Part shown: piece by piece, positions 46,170-54,098 of the stretch
Position numbering within the stretch: position 1 is the stretch's first letter
How the letters are laid out: every line of letters begins with the position of its first letter
Source: Arthrobacter sp. StoSoilB19
Lineage (GTDB): Bacteria; Actinomycetota; Actinomycetes; Actinomycetales; Micrococcaceae
NCBI RefSeq assembly: GCF_019977275.1
Contig: NZ_AP024650.1
Coordinates: 434,001-498,000 of the forward strand
Direction: 5' to 3'
Length of the DNA: 64,000 bases
Made by a program: the position numbers and the translations under genes
Notes under the pieces: generated by a model
Seen by the model: only the letters and a program-made list of their open reading frames with translations
What the model was told of the DNA's origin: nothing
The model's database searches: none

Positions 46170-46876
46170 CTGCTGAATCGTCCCTGCGTGAAGCAGACCT
46201 CCGTACCCTGACCGCAGTACCGGCCCTGCCCGCTGTGCTCCCGGGCGCCACGTTCGTGGATGCCGCCAGCGCCGAGGCCGTCCGCACCCACCTGGACAAC
46301 GTCATTCCGGCGCTTGATTCGCTCCGCAGCCAGTCGGGCCGGCTGGCTGCCTGGGGCGTGGAGCTGGCACAGCGCCTGCTGCGCGGCCAGCGGCTCCTGG
46401 CCGCGGGCAACGGCGGCTCAGCCGCGGAGGCGCAACACCTCACCGCCGAACTGGTGGGCCGGTTCGACAGCGAGCGGGTCCCGTTCTCCGCCATTTCCCT
46501 GCACGCGGAGTCATCGGCGGTCACCGCCATCGCCAACGACTACGGGTACGACGAAGTCTTTTCCCGGCAGGTCCGCGCGCATGGCCGCTCCGGTGACGTG
46601 CTGATGCTGCTGTCCACCAGCGGCAAGAGCCCCAACCTGCTGCGCGCCGCGGAAGCGGCCTCCCGGCTCAACGTGACCACCTGGGCGCTCACCGGCTCCG
46701 GCCCCAACCCGCTGGCCGACGTCTGCGACCAGGCCGTCATGATCGACGCCCTGAACGCCAACGCCCAGGAAGGGCACCTGATCGCCCTGCATGCCGTGTG
46801 CCGGGCCTTCGACCTTGAGGTTGCCCGGCACACCCCGTCAGTGGTCCCAGGGTTCCCCAGAGATGGCCGGCCATGA
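46166..46876 (+). CDS. gmhA: SIS-domain phosphoheptose (sedoheptulose 7-phosphate) isomerase
   Basis: A 236-residue SIS protein. LAAGNGGSAAEAQHLTAELVGRF (by parts, about 78-100) is the substrate-binding motif of GmhA. SLHAESSAVTAIANDYGYDEVFSRQV and LMLLSTSGKSPNLLRAAEAA (about 147-166) are also typical. It has ~45 extra N-terminal residues compared with E. coli GmhA. It would convert sedoheptulose 7-phosphate to D-glycero-D-manno-heptose 7-phosphate. The GTG at 46166 overlaps the glycosyltransferase stop, and its own stop overlaps the following hldE by 4 bp. Confidence 0.86.
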   Translation: MTAESSLREADLRTLTAVPALPAVLPGATFVDAASAEAVRTHLDNVIPALDSLRSQSGRLAAWGVELAQRLLRGQRLLAAGNGGSAAEAQHLTAELVGRFDSERVPFSAISLHAESSAVTAIANDYGYDEVFSRQVRAHGRSGDVLMLLSTSGKSPNLLRAAEAASRLNVTTWALTGSGPNPLADVCDQAVMIDALNANAQEGHLIALHAVCRAFDLEVARHTPSVVPGFPRDGRP

Positions 46877-48288
46877 GGATCGTCGTCGTGGGAGACGTGA
46901 TGCTGGACGTCGACCTTTCCGGTGAGGCCACCCGGCTCAGCCCGGACGCCCCTGTTCCCGTGGTGGACGTTTCGGCTGTCCGCCGCCGCGCCGGCGGCGC
47001 AGGCCTGGTGGCGCGCATGCTGGCCCAGGACGGCTGGCCCGTCACGCTGGTGACGGTCCTTGGCAACGACGACGCCGGCAGCCAGTTGCGTGCGCAGCTG
47101 GCCGGCGTGCGGCTCGTCGCGGGCAGCAGCAGCTATCCCTCGCCCGTCAAGACCCGGGTCCGGGCGGGTTCCCATCCGGTGGTCCGCTTCGACCAGGGCT
47201 GTGAAAAGACGCCGGTCCCGGAGGTCAGCCCCGCCATGCTCCGCGCCGTGGAAAAAGCCGGCGTGGTGATCGTGGCGGACTACGGCAGGGGACTGGCAGC
47301 CAACCCGCAGCTGCGCGACGTGCTGGCCCGGCTCGCGGACAGGGTGCCGGTCATCTGGGACCCGCATCCCTCGGGGCCCGATCCGGTGCCAGGCGTAACC
47401 GTGGTGACCCCGAATATCTCCGAGGCCACCAAGGCGGTGCAGTCCGGTCCGGGGAAGGGCTCCGCCCAGGCGGATTCCGCAGACCCAGCCGCAGCCGTGG
47501 CAGGGGTCCTGCTGGAACGCTGGCGCAGCCAGGCGGTGCTGGTGACCAAAGGCGAGGAAGGGGCCGTGCTGCTGCAGCGGGGCGGTACCGCCGCCCGTTC
47601 CGTTCCCGCGCCGAGGGTGGAGGCCGGCGATCCCTGCGGGGCAGGCGACCGGCTGGCAGCCAGCCTGGCGGTGCACCTCCTGGCCGGCCGCGACCTGCCG
47701 GATGCGGCGGCCCTGGCGGTCCACGATGCCGCCGATTTCCTGGCCGCCGGAGGAGTGTCGGCCCTGCCCGATGCCGGTGGGGAAGATGCCGCCCCCGGAC
47801 ATCGCGGGCCGGCGCAGGCGCCCGGCCGGCGTACCACCGAACCACTGCTCCTGGCCCGTTCGGTCCGTGAAAACGGCGGAAAAGTGGTTGCCACCGGCGG
47901 CTGCTTCGACCTGATCCACGCCGGCCACGTCCGAACACTCACCGCAGCCCGGGAGCTGGGGGACTGCCTGATCGTGTGCCTCAACTCCGACGATTCGGTG
48001 CGCCGGCTCAAGGGGCCGGAGCGTCCCATCATCGGCCAGCATGACCGGGCCGAGCTGCTCCTGGCGATGGAATGCGTGGACGCCGTGATGGTCTTCGACG
48101 AGGACACACCGGAAGCCGTCCTGGACCGTCTGCGTCCGGACATCTGGGTCAAGGGCGGCGACTACAAGGGCGCCCGCCTGCCCGAGACGGACCTGGTGGA
48201 AAGCTGGGGCGGCCGCTGCCTCACCGTCCCCTTCCACCCGGCCCGCTCCACCACCGGCCTGGCGGACGCACTCGCCAAGGTCAGCTGA
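46873..48288 (+). CDS. hldE: Bifunctional heptose 7-phosphate kinase / heptose 1-phosphate nucleotidyltransferase, copy 1
   Basis: A 471-residue two-domain protein. The PfkB-type kinase domain (about 1-300) starts VVVGDVMLDVDLSGEATRLSPDAPVPVV, read by parts, as in HldE. It has TPNISEA and a catalytic CGAGDRLAA motif, where the usual Thr after GAGD is Arg. The nucleotidyltransferase domain (about 335-471) has VVATGGCFDLIHAGHVRTL (TxGxFDxxHxGH) and LNSDDSVRRLKGPERPI. Together they make beta-heptose 1,7-bisphosphate and then ADP-heptose after GmhB action. A second full copy lies at 50602. It overlaps gmhA by 4 bp. Confidence 0.88.
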   Translation: MRIVVVGDVMLDVDLSGEATRLSPDAPVPVVDVSAVRRRAGGAGLVARMLAQDGWPVTLVTVLGNDDAGSQLRAQLAGVRLVAGSSSYPSPVKTRVRAGSHPVVRFDQGCEKTPVPEVSPAMLRAVEKAGVVIVADYGRGLAANPQLRDVLARLADRVPVIWDPHPSGPDPVPGVTVVTPNISEATKAVQSGPGKGSAQADSADPAAAVAGVLLERWRSQAVLVTKGEEGAVLLQRGGTAARSVPAPRVEAGDPCGAGDRLAASLAVHLLAGRDLPDAAALAVHDAADFLAAGGVSALPDAGGEDAAPGHRGPAQAPGRRTTEPLLLARSVRENGGKVVATGGCFDLIHAGHVRTLTAARELGDCLIVCLNSDDSVRRLKGPERPIIGQHDRAELLLAMECVDAVMVFDEDTPEAVLDRLRPDIWVKGGDYKGARLPETDLVESWGGRCLTVPFHPARSTTGLADALAKVS

Positions 48289-48332
48289 ACCTCCCTGCCC
48301 ATCGACTTGTTTTCCCCATTGAAAGGAACACC

Positions 48333-49049
48333 ATGACAGCAGAACCAACTGCAACCGCACCCACCAACCCCGGCCGCGTCCTGGTCACTGGAGGTGCCTC
48401 CGGACTGGGGGCCGCCGTCGTCGACGCCGTCCTCCGCTCAGGTGGCACCCCGGTGGTCCTGGACCGCGACATCAGCAGCGTCTCCGGGGTGAAGGCGTTC
48501 GAAGTGGACGTCGCTGACCGCGCTGCCGTGGAGAAGGCTGTCCTGGAAGCCGCCGAAACCCTGGGCGGCCTGGACGCCGTGGTCACCGCCGCCGGAATCG
48601 ACCGCTGCGGCAAGCTCGCCGACGTCGAAGCCAACGAGTGGGAAAAGGTCATCGGCGTCAACCTGATGGGCACCGTTTCCGTGGTCCGCGCCGCCCTGCC
48701 CTACCTAAAGGAAACCCACGGCCGCGTAGTGACCGTGGCATCCACCCTGGGCAAGCGCGCCGTGGCTGATGCCACCGCGTACTGCGCCTCGAAGTTCGGC
48801 GTGGTGGGGTTCAGCCACGCACTGGCCGCGGAAACCGGCGGCGAAATCGGCGTCACCACCATGATCCCCGGCGGCATGAAGACCCGGTTCTTCGACGACC
48901 GCACCGAGCAGTACAAGCCGCAGGACGACTCCCGGCTCAACGACCCCGCCAACACCGCGCAGGCCATCCTGTTCGCACTCAACCAGCCCACCGGCTGCGA
49001 GGTGCGCGAGATGCTGATCTGCCACGAGGAAGAGGGCTCCTGGCCCTAA
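48333..49049 (+). CDS. Short-chain dehydrogenase/reductase
   Basis: A 238-residue classical SDR. The NAD(P) motif VLVTGGASGLGAAV is at about 16-29, the acidic VVLDRD at about 40 suggests NAD preference, and the catalytic YCASK is at about 150. GVTTMIPGGMKTRFFDDRTEQYK follows. The start is the ATG at 48333 after GAAAGGA, 44 bp downstream of hldE copy 1. It sits inside the heptose operon just before an aldehyde dehydrogenase, so it may oxidise, reduce or epimerise a sugar intermediate. It is not an extended SDR and so is not an HldD epimerase. Confidence 0.84.
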   Translation: MTAEPTATAPTNPGRVLVTGGASGLGAAVVDAVLRSGGTPVVLDRDISSVSGVKAFEVDVADRAAVEKAVLEAAETLGGLDAVVTAAGIDRCGKLADVEANEWEKVIGVNLMGTVSVVRAALPYLKETHGRVVTVASTLGKRAVADATAYCASKFGVVGFSHALAAETGGEIGVTTMIPGGMKTRFFDDRTEQYKPQDDSRLNDPANTAQAILFALNQPTGCEVREMLICHEEEGSWP

Positions 49050-49094
49050 GCCGCCGCCGGCCACAACTACGCTGCCATCCGCAGTTTGCACAAG

Positions 49095-49124
49095 CGACAT
49101 ATCCAGCACCGACACATCCAGCAC
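49095..49124 (+). repeat. Two tandem 15-bp repeats in the aldehyde dehydrogenase leader
   Basis: CGACATATCCAGCAC (49095-49109) is followed directly by CGACACATCCAGCAC (49110-49124), one mismatch, about 20 bp before the ATG at 49145. Whether it binds a protein is unknown. Confidence 0.5.
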
Positions 49125-49144
49125 GGAAAGGCGGGAGGAACACC

Positions 49145-50605
49145 ATGCCCACCACAGCCACCGAAACATCCGCAGGCCATGAGACAGTCCAGGGCTCCGG
49201 CATCACCATCCAGGACCCGCGAACCGGTGAAGTGCTTTGGACGGTGCCCGAAGCGGCGCCCGAGGCCATCAACCACGCCGTGGGTGTGGCCCGCAGCGGT
49301 GCAGCAGCGTGGGCCGCAACCGCACCGGCCGAACGGGGCGCCGCGCTGCGGGCAGCCGCCAAAGCCCTTGATGCAGCTGCGCGGGAGCTCGCGGGGCTGA
49401 ACGCCAGCGAAACCGGCCGGCCGGAGGATGAGGCCCTGGCCGGCATCGCCGCCGGGGTTTCCACCCTGGAGCAGTACGCGGAACTTGGCCCGGTCCACCG
49501 TGGCCACAGCCTCCGCGGCAACCGGCTCGCCTCCGACTACACGCTGGCCGAACCGCGCGGCGTGGCCGTCCTGCTGACCCCCTGGAACGATCCGGTTGCC
49601 GTTGCCTGCGGGCTGATCGGCGCCGCGCTGGCCACGGGCAACACGGTCATCCACAAACCCAGCGAGCGGTGCCCGCGGCTTGGGGAGGCGCTGGGCGAAG
49701 TGCTGGCGCCGGCCTTCCCTGCCGGGGTATTCCAGACCCTCTCCGGTGGCGCAGGGGTGGGAGCGGCGCTGTCGCAGGCCGCCGTGGACGTCATAGCCCA
49801 CGTGGGATCCAGCGCCTCAGGCGCCCGCATTGCCCAGGCCGGAGCCCTTACCGGCGCCCACGTCATCAGGGAAAACGGTGGCAACGACCCCCTGCTGGTG
49901 GACCGCGACGTGGATCCCGGGTGGGCTGCCCAGCAGGCAGCCATCGGAGCCTTCAGCAACAGCGGCCAGATCTGCACCTCCGTGGAACGGATCTACGTCC
50001 ATAGGGACATTGCCGCCGAGTTCTGCAAAGCCCTGGAGGCCGAGGCAGCGCTCCGGAACAGCAGCGGCAGCGTGGCGCCGCTGGTGGACCTGCGGATGCG
50101 CGACGCCGTCCACGCCCACGTCGCCGAGGCCCTGGCCCAGGGCGCCCGCGCGGTGGAGGGCGGTGCCCTCCCGGCCGGCCCGGGTTCCTTCTACCCGGCC
50201 ACCGTCCTGCTCGGCTGCACCGAAAGCATGCAGGTGATGGCGGAGGAAACGTTCGGCCCCGTGGCTCCGGTGCAGGTGGTGGACACGTTCGACGACGGCC
50301 TGCGCCTGGCGTGCAGCGGCAGGTATGGATTGGCGGCCACCGTCCTAAGCAGCAACATCGCGCACATCCAGCAGGCGGTGGCTGCGCTGCCCGTGGGAAC
50401 GGTGAAGGTCAACGAGGTGTTCGGCGGCGCCCCCGGCGGAGCAGCCCAGCCGCGCGGCGAGAGCGGGGCCGGGTTCGGCTACGGGCCAGAGCTCCTGGAC
50501 GAGTTCAGCCAGGTCAAGGTGGTGCACATCGCGGCCCCGCCGGCGGCCGGTTCCGGCGACGGCCCGGATACCATCATCAACACTGACGACCGGGACCTGC
50601 CGTGA
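49145..50605 (+). CDS. NAD(P)-dependent aldehyde dehydrogenase family protein
   Basis: A 486-residue ALDH. The conserved LLTPWNDPVAVACG cofactor segment (about 140-153, with the usual PWN), VIRENGGNDPLLVD carrying the general-base Glu (about 240-253), and the nucleophile Cys in FSNSGQICTSVERI (about 272-285) are all present. C-terminal EETFGPVAPVQ (about 366) is also typical. It is in the heptose operon, 95 bp after the SDR gene and overlapping the second hldE by 4 bp. With the SDR it could oxidise an alcohol to an acid, but the substrate is not known. Confidence 0.87.
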   Translation: MPTTATETSAGHETVQGSGITIQDPRTGEVLWTVPEAAPEAINHAVGVARSGAAAWAATAPAERGAALRAAAKALDAAARELAGLNASETGRPEDEALAGIAAGVSTLEQYAELGPVHRGHSLRGNRLASDYTLAEPRGVAVLLTPWNDPVAVACGLIGAALATGNTVIHKPSERCPRLGEALGEVLAPAFPAGVFQTLSGGAGVGAALSQAAVDVIAHVGSSASGARIAQAGALTGAHVIRENGGNDPLLVDRDVDPGWAAQQAAIGAFSNSGQICTSVERIYVHRDIAAEFCKALEAEAALRNSSGSVAPLVDLRMRDAVHAHVAEALAQGARAVEGGALPAGPGSFYPATVLLGCTESMQVMAEETFGPVAPVQVVDTFDDGLRLACSGRYGLAATVLSSNIAHIQQAVAALPVGTVKVNEVFGGAPGGAAQPRGESGAGFGYGPELLDEFSQVKVVHIAAPPAAGSGDGPDTIINTDDRDLP

Positions 50606-52134
50606 ACGCGTCCCCGGAATCCATCGACCTGTCCACCCAGCGGGCACTGTCCGACTGGCTCCCCGGCCGGCTCGCCGCGGAACATCCCTCCATCCTGGTC
50701 ATCGGCGACGTGATGCTCGACGGCTGGTGGAGCGGCAGCATCGAACGGCTCTGCCGGGAAGCGCCCGCCCCCGTGGTGGACATCCAGTCCCGCGAATCGG
50801 TCCCGGGCGGCGCGGCCAACACCGCCATGAACCTGGCCGCCCTGGGAGCAAAGGTCTCGGTAGCCGGAATCATCGGCTCGGACGACGCCGGCGAAGACCT
50901 CCGTGCGCAGCTTGCCGCCGCCGGCATCGACGTCCGGCACCTGCACACCCACCCGGACATGGTCACCACCACCAAGATCCGGATCAGCAGCGGCGGCCAG
51001 GTGATGCTGCGCCTCGACGACTCGGCCGGCGCTGTCCCGGCCGACGCCCTGGCCGCGCTCGCCGCCTCGGTGCGTGCCGCCGTCGAACGCCAGGACGCCG
51101 TGCTGGTGTGCGACTACGGGACCGGCGTGGTGGCGGACCCTGTCCGCACGGAACTGGCGCGCGTCCTGGGACCTGACACCGCCGGCGAAAACCGTCCGCT
51201 TGTGGTGGTCGACGCCCATGATCCGCGCCCCTGGGCTGCCCTGCAGCCCCACTTGGTGACCCCGAACGCGCAGGAAACCGCCCGGCTCCTGGACCGGAAA
51301 CTGCCGGAAGGGCAGGCGCGGGTGGAGGCGGTGTCCGCGGAGTCCGCGGCCCTGCTTCAGGCAACCGGCGCCCGGGCCGTGGTGGTCACCCTGGACCGGG
51401 ACGGAACCGTGCTGTTGATGCCCGACGGCGTGCGGCACCGGACGTGGGCCCGGCCCGCCGCGGAGAAGCAGGCATCCGGGGCAGGGGACACCTTCGTGGC
51501 GGCCCTGACGCTTGCCCGTGCCGCCGGGCTGCCGCTGACCGCCAGCCTGGACCTGGCCCAGTCGGCCGCCGACGTGGTGGTCCACCAGCCCGGCACGTCT
51601 GTGTGCAGCACCGCCCAGCTCAGCCGGTACCTGGAGGCCTTCGCCGATACCGCCCTGAGTGCGGACGAACTGGAACGGCAGATGGAAATACACCGCGCCC
51701 AGGGCCAGCGGATCGTGCTGACCAACGGCTGCTTCGATGTGCTGCACAGCGGCCACACCAGGTACCTCAACCAGGCGAAACAGCTGGGCGACATCCTGGT
51801 GGTGGCACTGAACAGTGATGATTCGGTGCGCCGGCTCAAGGGCCCCGGCAGGCCCATCAACACCATGGCGGACCGTGCAGCCGTGGTGGCGGCCCTGAGC
51901 TGCGTGGACTATGTGACAGTGTTCGATACCCCCACGGCCACCCCGCTGATCCGCCGGCTCCGGCCCGAAGTCTATGCCAAGGGCGGGGACTACACGCCGG
52001 AAATGCTGGAGGAGACCCCGGCGGTGGAAGAGTACGGCGGCCGGATCGCCATCCTTGATTACGTGGCTGAACGGTCCACCACCGCCGTGGTGAAACGGAT
52101 CCGCGACGGTGAAGGCGCAGTGCCTAGCAACTAA
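50602..52134 (+). CDS. hldE: Bifunctional heptose 7-phosphate kinase / heptose 1-phosphate nucleotidyltransferase, copy 2
   Basis: A 510-residue HldE-type protein. The kinase domain (about 30-340) has LVIGDVMLDGWWSGSIERL, VPGGAANTAMNLAALGA, a complete pattern of sugar-kinase motifs with TPNAQE and ASGAGDTFVAAL (Thr present). The nucleotidyltransferase domain (about 365-510) has VLTNGCFDVLHSGHTRYL and LNSDDSVRRLKGPGRPI. It is closer to canonical E. coli HldE motifs than copy 1. Two full-length copies in one operon imply either two different heptose products or an assembled heteromer. It overlaps the aldehyde dehydrogenase stop by 4 bp. Confidence 0.88.
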   Translation: MNASPESIDLSTQRALSDWLPGRLAAEHPSILVIGDVMLDGWWSGSIERLCREAPAPVVDIQSRESVPGGAANTAMNLAALGAKVSVAGIIGSDDAGEDLRAQLAAAGIDVRHLHTHPDMVTTTKIRISSGGQVMLRLDDSAGAVPADALAALAASVRAAVERQDAVLVCDYGTGVVADPVRTELARVLGPDTAGENRPLVVVDAHDPRPWAALQPHLVTPNAQETARLLDRKLPEGQARVEAVSAESAALLQATGARAVVVTLDRDGTVLLMPDGVRHRTWARPAAEKQASGAGDTFVAALTLARAAGLPLTASLDLAQSAADVVVHQPGTSVCSTAQLSRYLEAFADTALSADELERQMEIHRAQGQRIVLTNGCFDVLHSGHTRYLNQAKQLGDILVVALNSDDSVRRLKGPGRPINTMADRAAVVAALSCVDYVTVFDTPTATPLIRRLRPEVYAKGGDYTPEMLEETPAVEEYGGRIAILDYVAERSTTAVVKRIRDGEGAVPSN

Positions 52135-52143
52135 GGTTGAAGC

Positions 52144-52167
52144 ATGACTGAAGCGTGGCACGGGTAA
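52144..52167 (+). other. Possible 7-codon leader minicistron (TAATG coupling)
   Basis: An ATG at 52144, preceded by AAGG, opens a 7-residue frame that ends at TAA 52165-52167. That stop overlaps the likely ATG of the next gene by one base. Such TAATG junctions promote re-initiation. It could equally be chance, since the downstream gene may start at the GTG at 52155. Confidence 0.3.
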
Positions 52168-53078
52168 TGGCAAAACGCGGAAGGTCAGGGGGCCGGAACA
52201 GCATCCGTGCGGTTGCAGGCGTGGTGGAGGTGCCTGCGGGCTCCCGCCAGAGTGGTCCGGTGGAGGGTGTCTACTACATCGATACCGGTGACTGCGAGCT
52301 GGTGGCGGACCAGGACAACTCCACGGGCTGGCTCCTGAAGATCAACGGGGTCATGAGCTCGCACATCGACCTCGCCGATCCCCTGTTTTTGGACTTCGAG
52401 TACATGCGGTGGATGGCGGCGCTCATTGAATCCCGCTGGCCGCCGTCGGACGCATCGTCGGCAAAGCTGCGCGGGCTGCACCTGGGCGGCGGCGCCTGCT
52501 CCATGGCCCGCTACTTCGCCGCAGCCTACCCGGACGCCCGCCAGGTGGTGGTGGAACTGGACGGCAAGCTCGCGGAGCATGTCCGCAACTGGTTCGACCT
52601 TCCCAAGGCGCCTTTGCTCCGGATCCGGGTAGGGGAGGCCCGCGCCGTGACGGAGACCCTGACGGCCGGCACCCGGGACTTCATCATCCGCGACGTCTTC
52701 GCCGGCGCCCACACCCCGCGCCCGCTGACCACCGCCGAATTCAATGCGCACGTCAAACGGGTCCTGGCCCCGGGCGGCCTGTACGTGGCCAACTCCGGCG
52801 ATGCCCCCGACCTCCGGAATGCGCGGGAGGACGCGGCCACCATTGCGGCAGCCTTCCGGCACACGGTGATCATTGCCGACCCCGCCATGCTGAAGGGCCG
52901 GCGCTACGGAAACATGGTGATGGCCGGCAGCGACTCGCCCATCGTGGACGACCCACAGCTGCGGCGCAGGCTCCTGGGCGGAGCCGTCCCGGCCCACCTC
53001 TGGGACGACGCCCAGGTCCGGGCGTTCGCCGCCGGAGCGGCAGTCCGCCACGACCCGCCGGCGCCCCCGGAAGCCTAA
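52167..53078 (+). CDS. Spermidine synthase-like protein
   Basis: A 303-residue protein with the spermidine synthase/SpeE-like fold: GLHLGGGACSMARYFAAAYPDARQVVVELD read by parts (about 95-124) is the nucleotide-binding GGG motif with a terminal acidic residue, and DFIIRDVFAGAHTPRPLTTAEF (about 170-191) is the second. It lacks the canonical polyamine-site YxD pattern, so aminopropyl transfer is not assured; many actinobacterial members of this group have no known substrate. The start is ATG 52167 or GTG 52155. It is 32 bp downstream of the heptose operon, so possibly co-transcribed. It overlaps the convergent LysR gene by 4 bp. Confidence 0.78.
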   Translation: MAKRGRSGGRNSIRAVAGVVEVPAGSRQSGPVEGVYYIDTGDCELVADQDNSTGWLLKINGVMSSHIDLADPLFLDFEYMRWMAALIESRWPPSDASSAKLRGLHLGGGACSMARYFAAAYPDARQVVVELDGKLAEHVRNWFDLPKAPLLRIRVGEARAVTETLTAGTRDFIIRDVFAGAHTPRPLTTAEFNAHVKRVLAPGGLYVANSGDAPDLRNAREDAATIAAAFRHTVIIADPAMLKGRRYGNMVMAGSDSPIVDDPQLRRRLLGGAVPAHLWDDAQVRAFAAGAAVRHDPPAPPEA

Positions 53079-53971
53079 GCCCGGCCCAGGAGCGCTTCGC
53101 GGTAATCCGCCATCCGTTCCCGGAGGGCCTGCACCACCGCGGCAACCGCGGGCCGGCGCAGCGAATCCGGGCGCAGGACCAGCCAGTAGGGGAGCAGTTC
53201 GCCGATCTCGTCGGGCAGCAGCCGGACCAGGTCATCGTGCAGGTCCGCCATGAAGCACGGCAGGAACCCGACCCCCGCCCCGGCCCGGGTTGCCTCCACG
53301 TGCACGAACACGTTGGTGGAGGTGAGGCCGTCGCGCATGGCCGGAACCAGCCGCCGCGGCGCGTCAAGGTCATCCACCTGCAGCATTGAATCCACGAAAT
53401 ACACCAGCGGGTGCCCGTTGAGTTCAGCCACGGTGGCCGGTGTCCCGTGCTCCGCCAGGTAGGCGCGGGACGCGTACATTCCCAGCCGGTATTCACCCAG
53501 CCGGATGGCCTCCGCCCGGTGCACCTGCGGCTCGCCTACCACCACCTCGATGTCCAGGCCGGACCGCTGCTGCAGGGCACGGCGCGTCATGGTCACCACT
53601 TCCACGCTGAGGCCCGGATGGTCCCGGCGCAGGCGCGCCACCGCTGGGGCTGCAATGTAGGCGCTGAAGCCATCGGTGGCGGTCATGCGTACGACGCCGG
53701 TAATCGGGTCGGGTGCCTGGCCTGCCGGTCCCAGCGTGCCCAGCACCGCTTCCACCTGTTCCGCTGCCCGCACGGCCCGTTCGCCGAGCTCCGTCAGTTC
53801 CCAGCCGCCTGCTGCCCGGGACAATACCCGGCCGCCGAGCGCTTTCTCAAGGGCGGCGATCCTGCGGGACACCGTGGTGTGGTTCAAGCCCAGGGCCTGG
53901 GCCGCCGTCGTAAACCTGGCCGAGCGGGACACTGCCAGGAGGACCAGCAGGTCATCGGGGTTCGCATTCAT
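53075..53971 (-). CDS. LysR-family transcriptional regulator
   Basis: A 298-residue LTTR. The N-terminal winged HTH is LVLLAVSRSARFTTAAQALGLNHTTVSRRIAALEKALG by parts (about 10-47). The C-terminal effector domain (about 90-290) has the usual two-lobe pattern. It is divergent from the MHS-family transporter gene (127-bp gap), so it probably regulates that transporter and the following 3-hydroxybutyrate dehydrogenase. The ATG at 53971 gives the standard length; a longer in-frame start would sit in the promoter. Confidence 0.9.
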   Translation of the reverse strand: MNANPDDLLVLLAVSRSARFTTAAQALGLNHTTVSRRIAALEKALGGRVLSRAAGGWELTELGERAVRAAEQVEAVLGTLGPAGQAPDPITGVVRMTATDGFSAYIAAPAVARLRRDHPGLSVEVVTMTRRALQQRSGLDIEVVVGEPQVHRAEAIRLGEYRLGMYASRAYLAEHGTPATVAELNGHPLVYFVDSMLQVDDLDAPRRLVPAMRDGLTSTNVFVHVEATRAGAGVGFLPCFMADLHDDLVRLLPDEIGELLPYWLVLRPDSLRRPAVAAVVQALRERMADYREALLGRA

Positions 53972-54098
53972 ATCTGCAATTGTGCACACGTTTCGTGCCG
54001 CTTTGGGCATTGAAGCGCCTGGTTTGTGCAGCAATACTCATCTGAGTCACTTGTGCTGGAGATCACAGCGCGTGTCAATGTGGACACTAGGAGAAACC
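53972..54098. promoter_or_regulatory. Divergent LysR/MHS-transporter promoter region
   Basis: The 127-bp gap holds a TGTGCACA palindrome (53981-53988) and two further TTGTGC copies (about 54025 and 54049). These are candidate half-sites for the divergent LysR regulator. An AGGAG ribosome-binding site precedes the transporter ATG. Confidence 0.45.

Noticed and set aside
46540..48360. Minus-strand 606-codon open frame opposite gmhA and hldE
   Set aside because: It is a shadow of strongly supported genes on the plus strand.
50479..52173. Minus-strand 564-codon open frame opposite the second hldE
   Set aside because: It is a shadow; the plus strand keeps both HldE domains in full.
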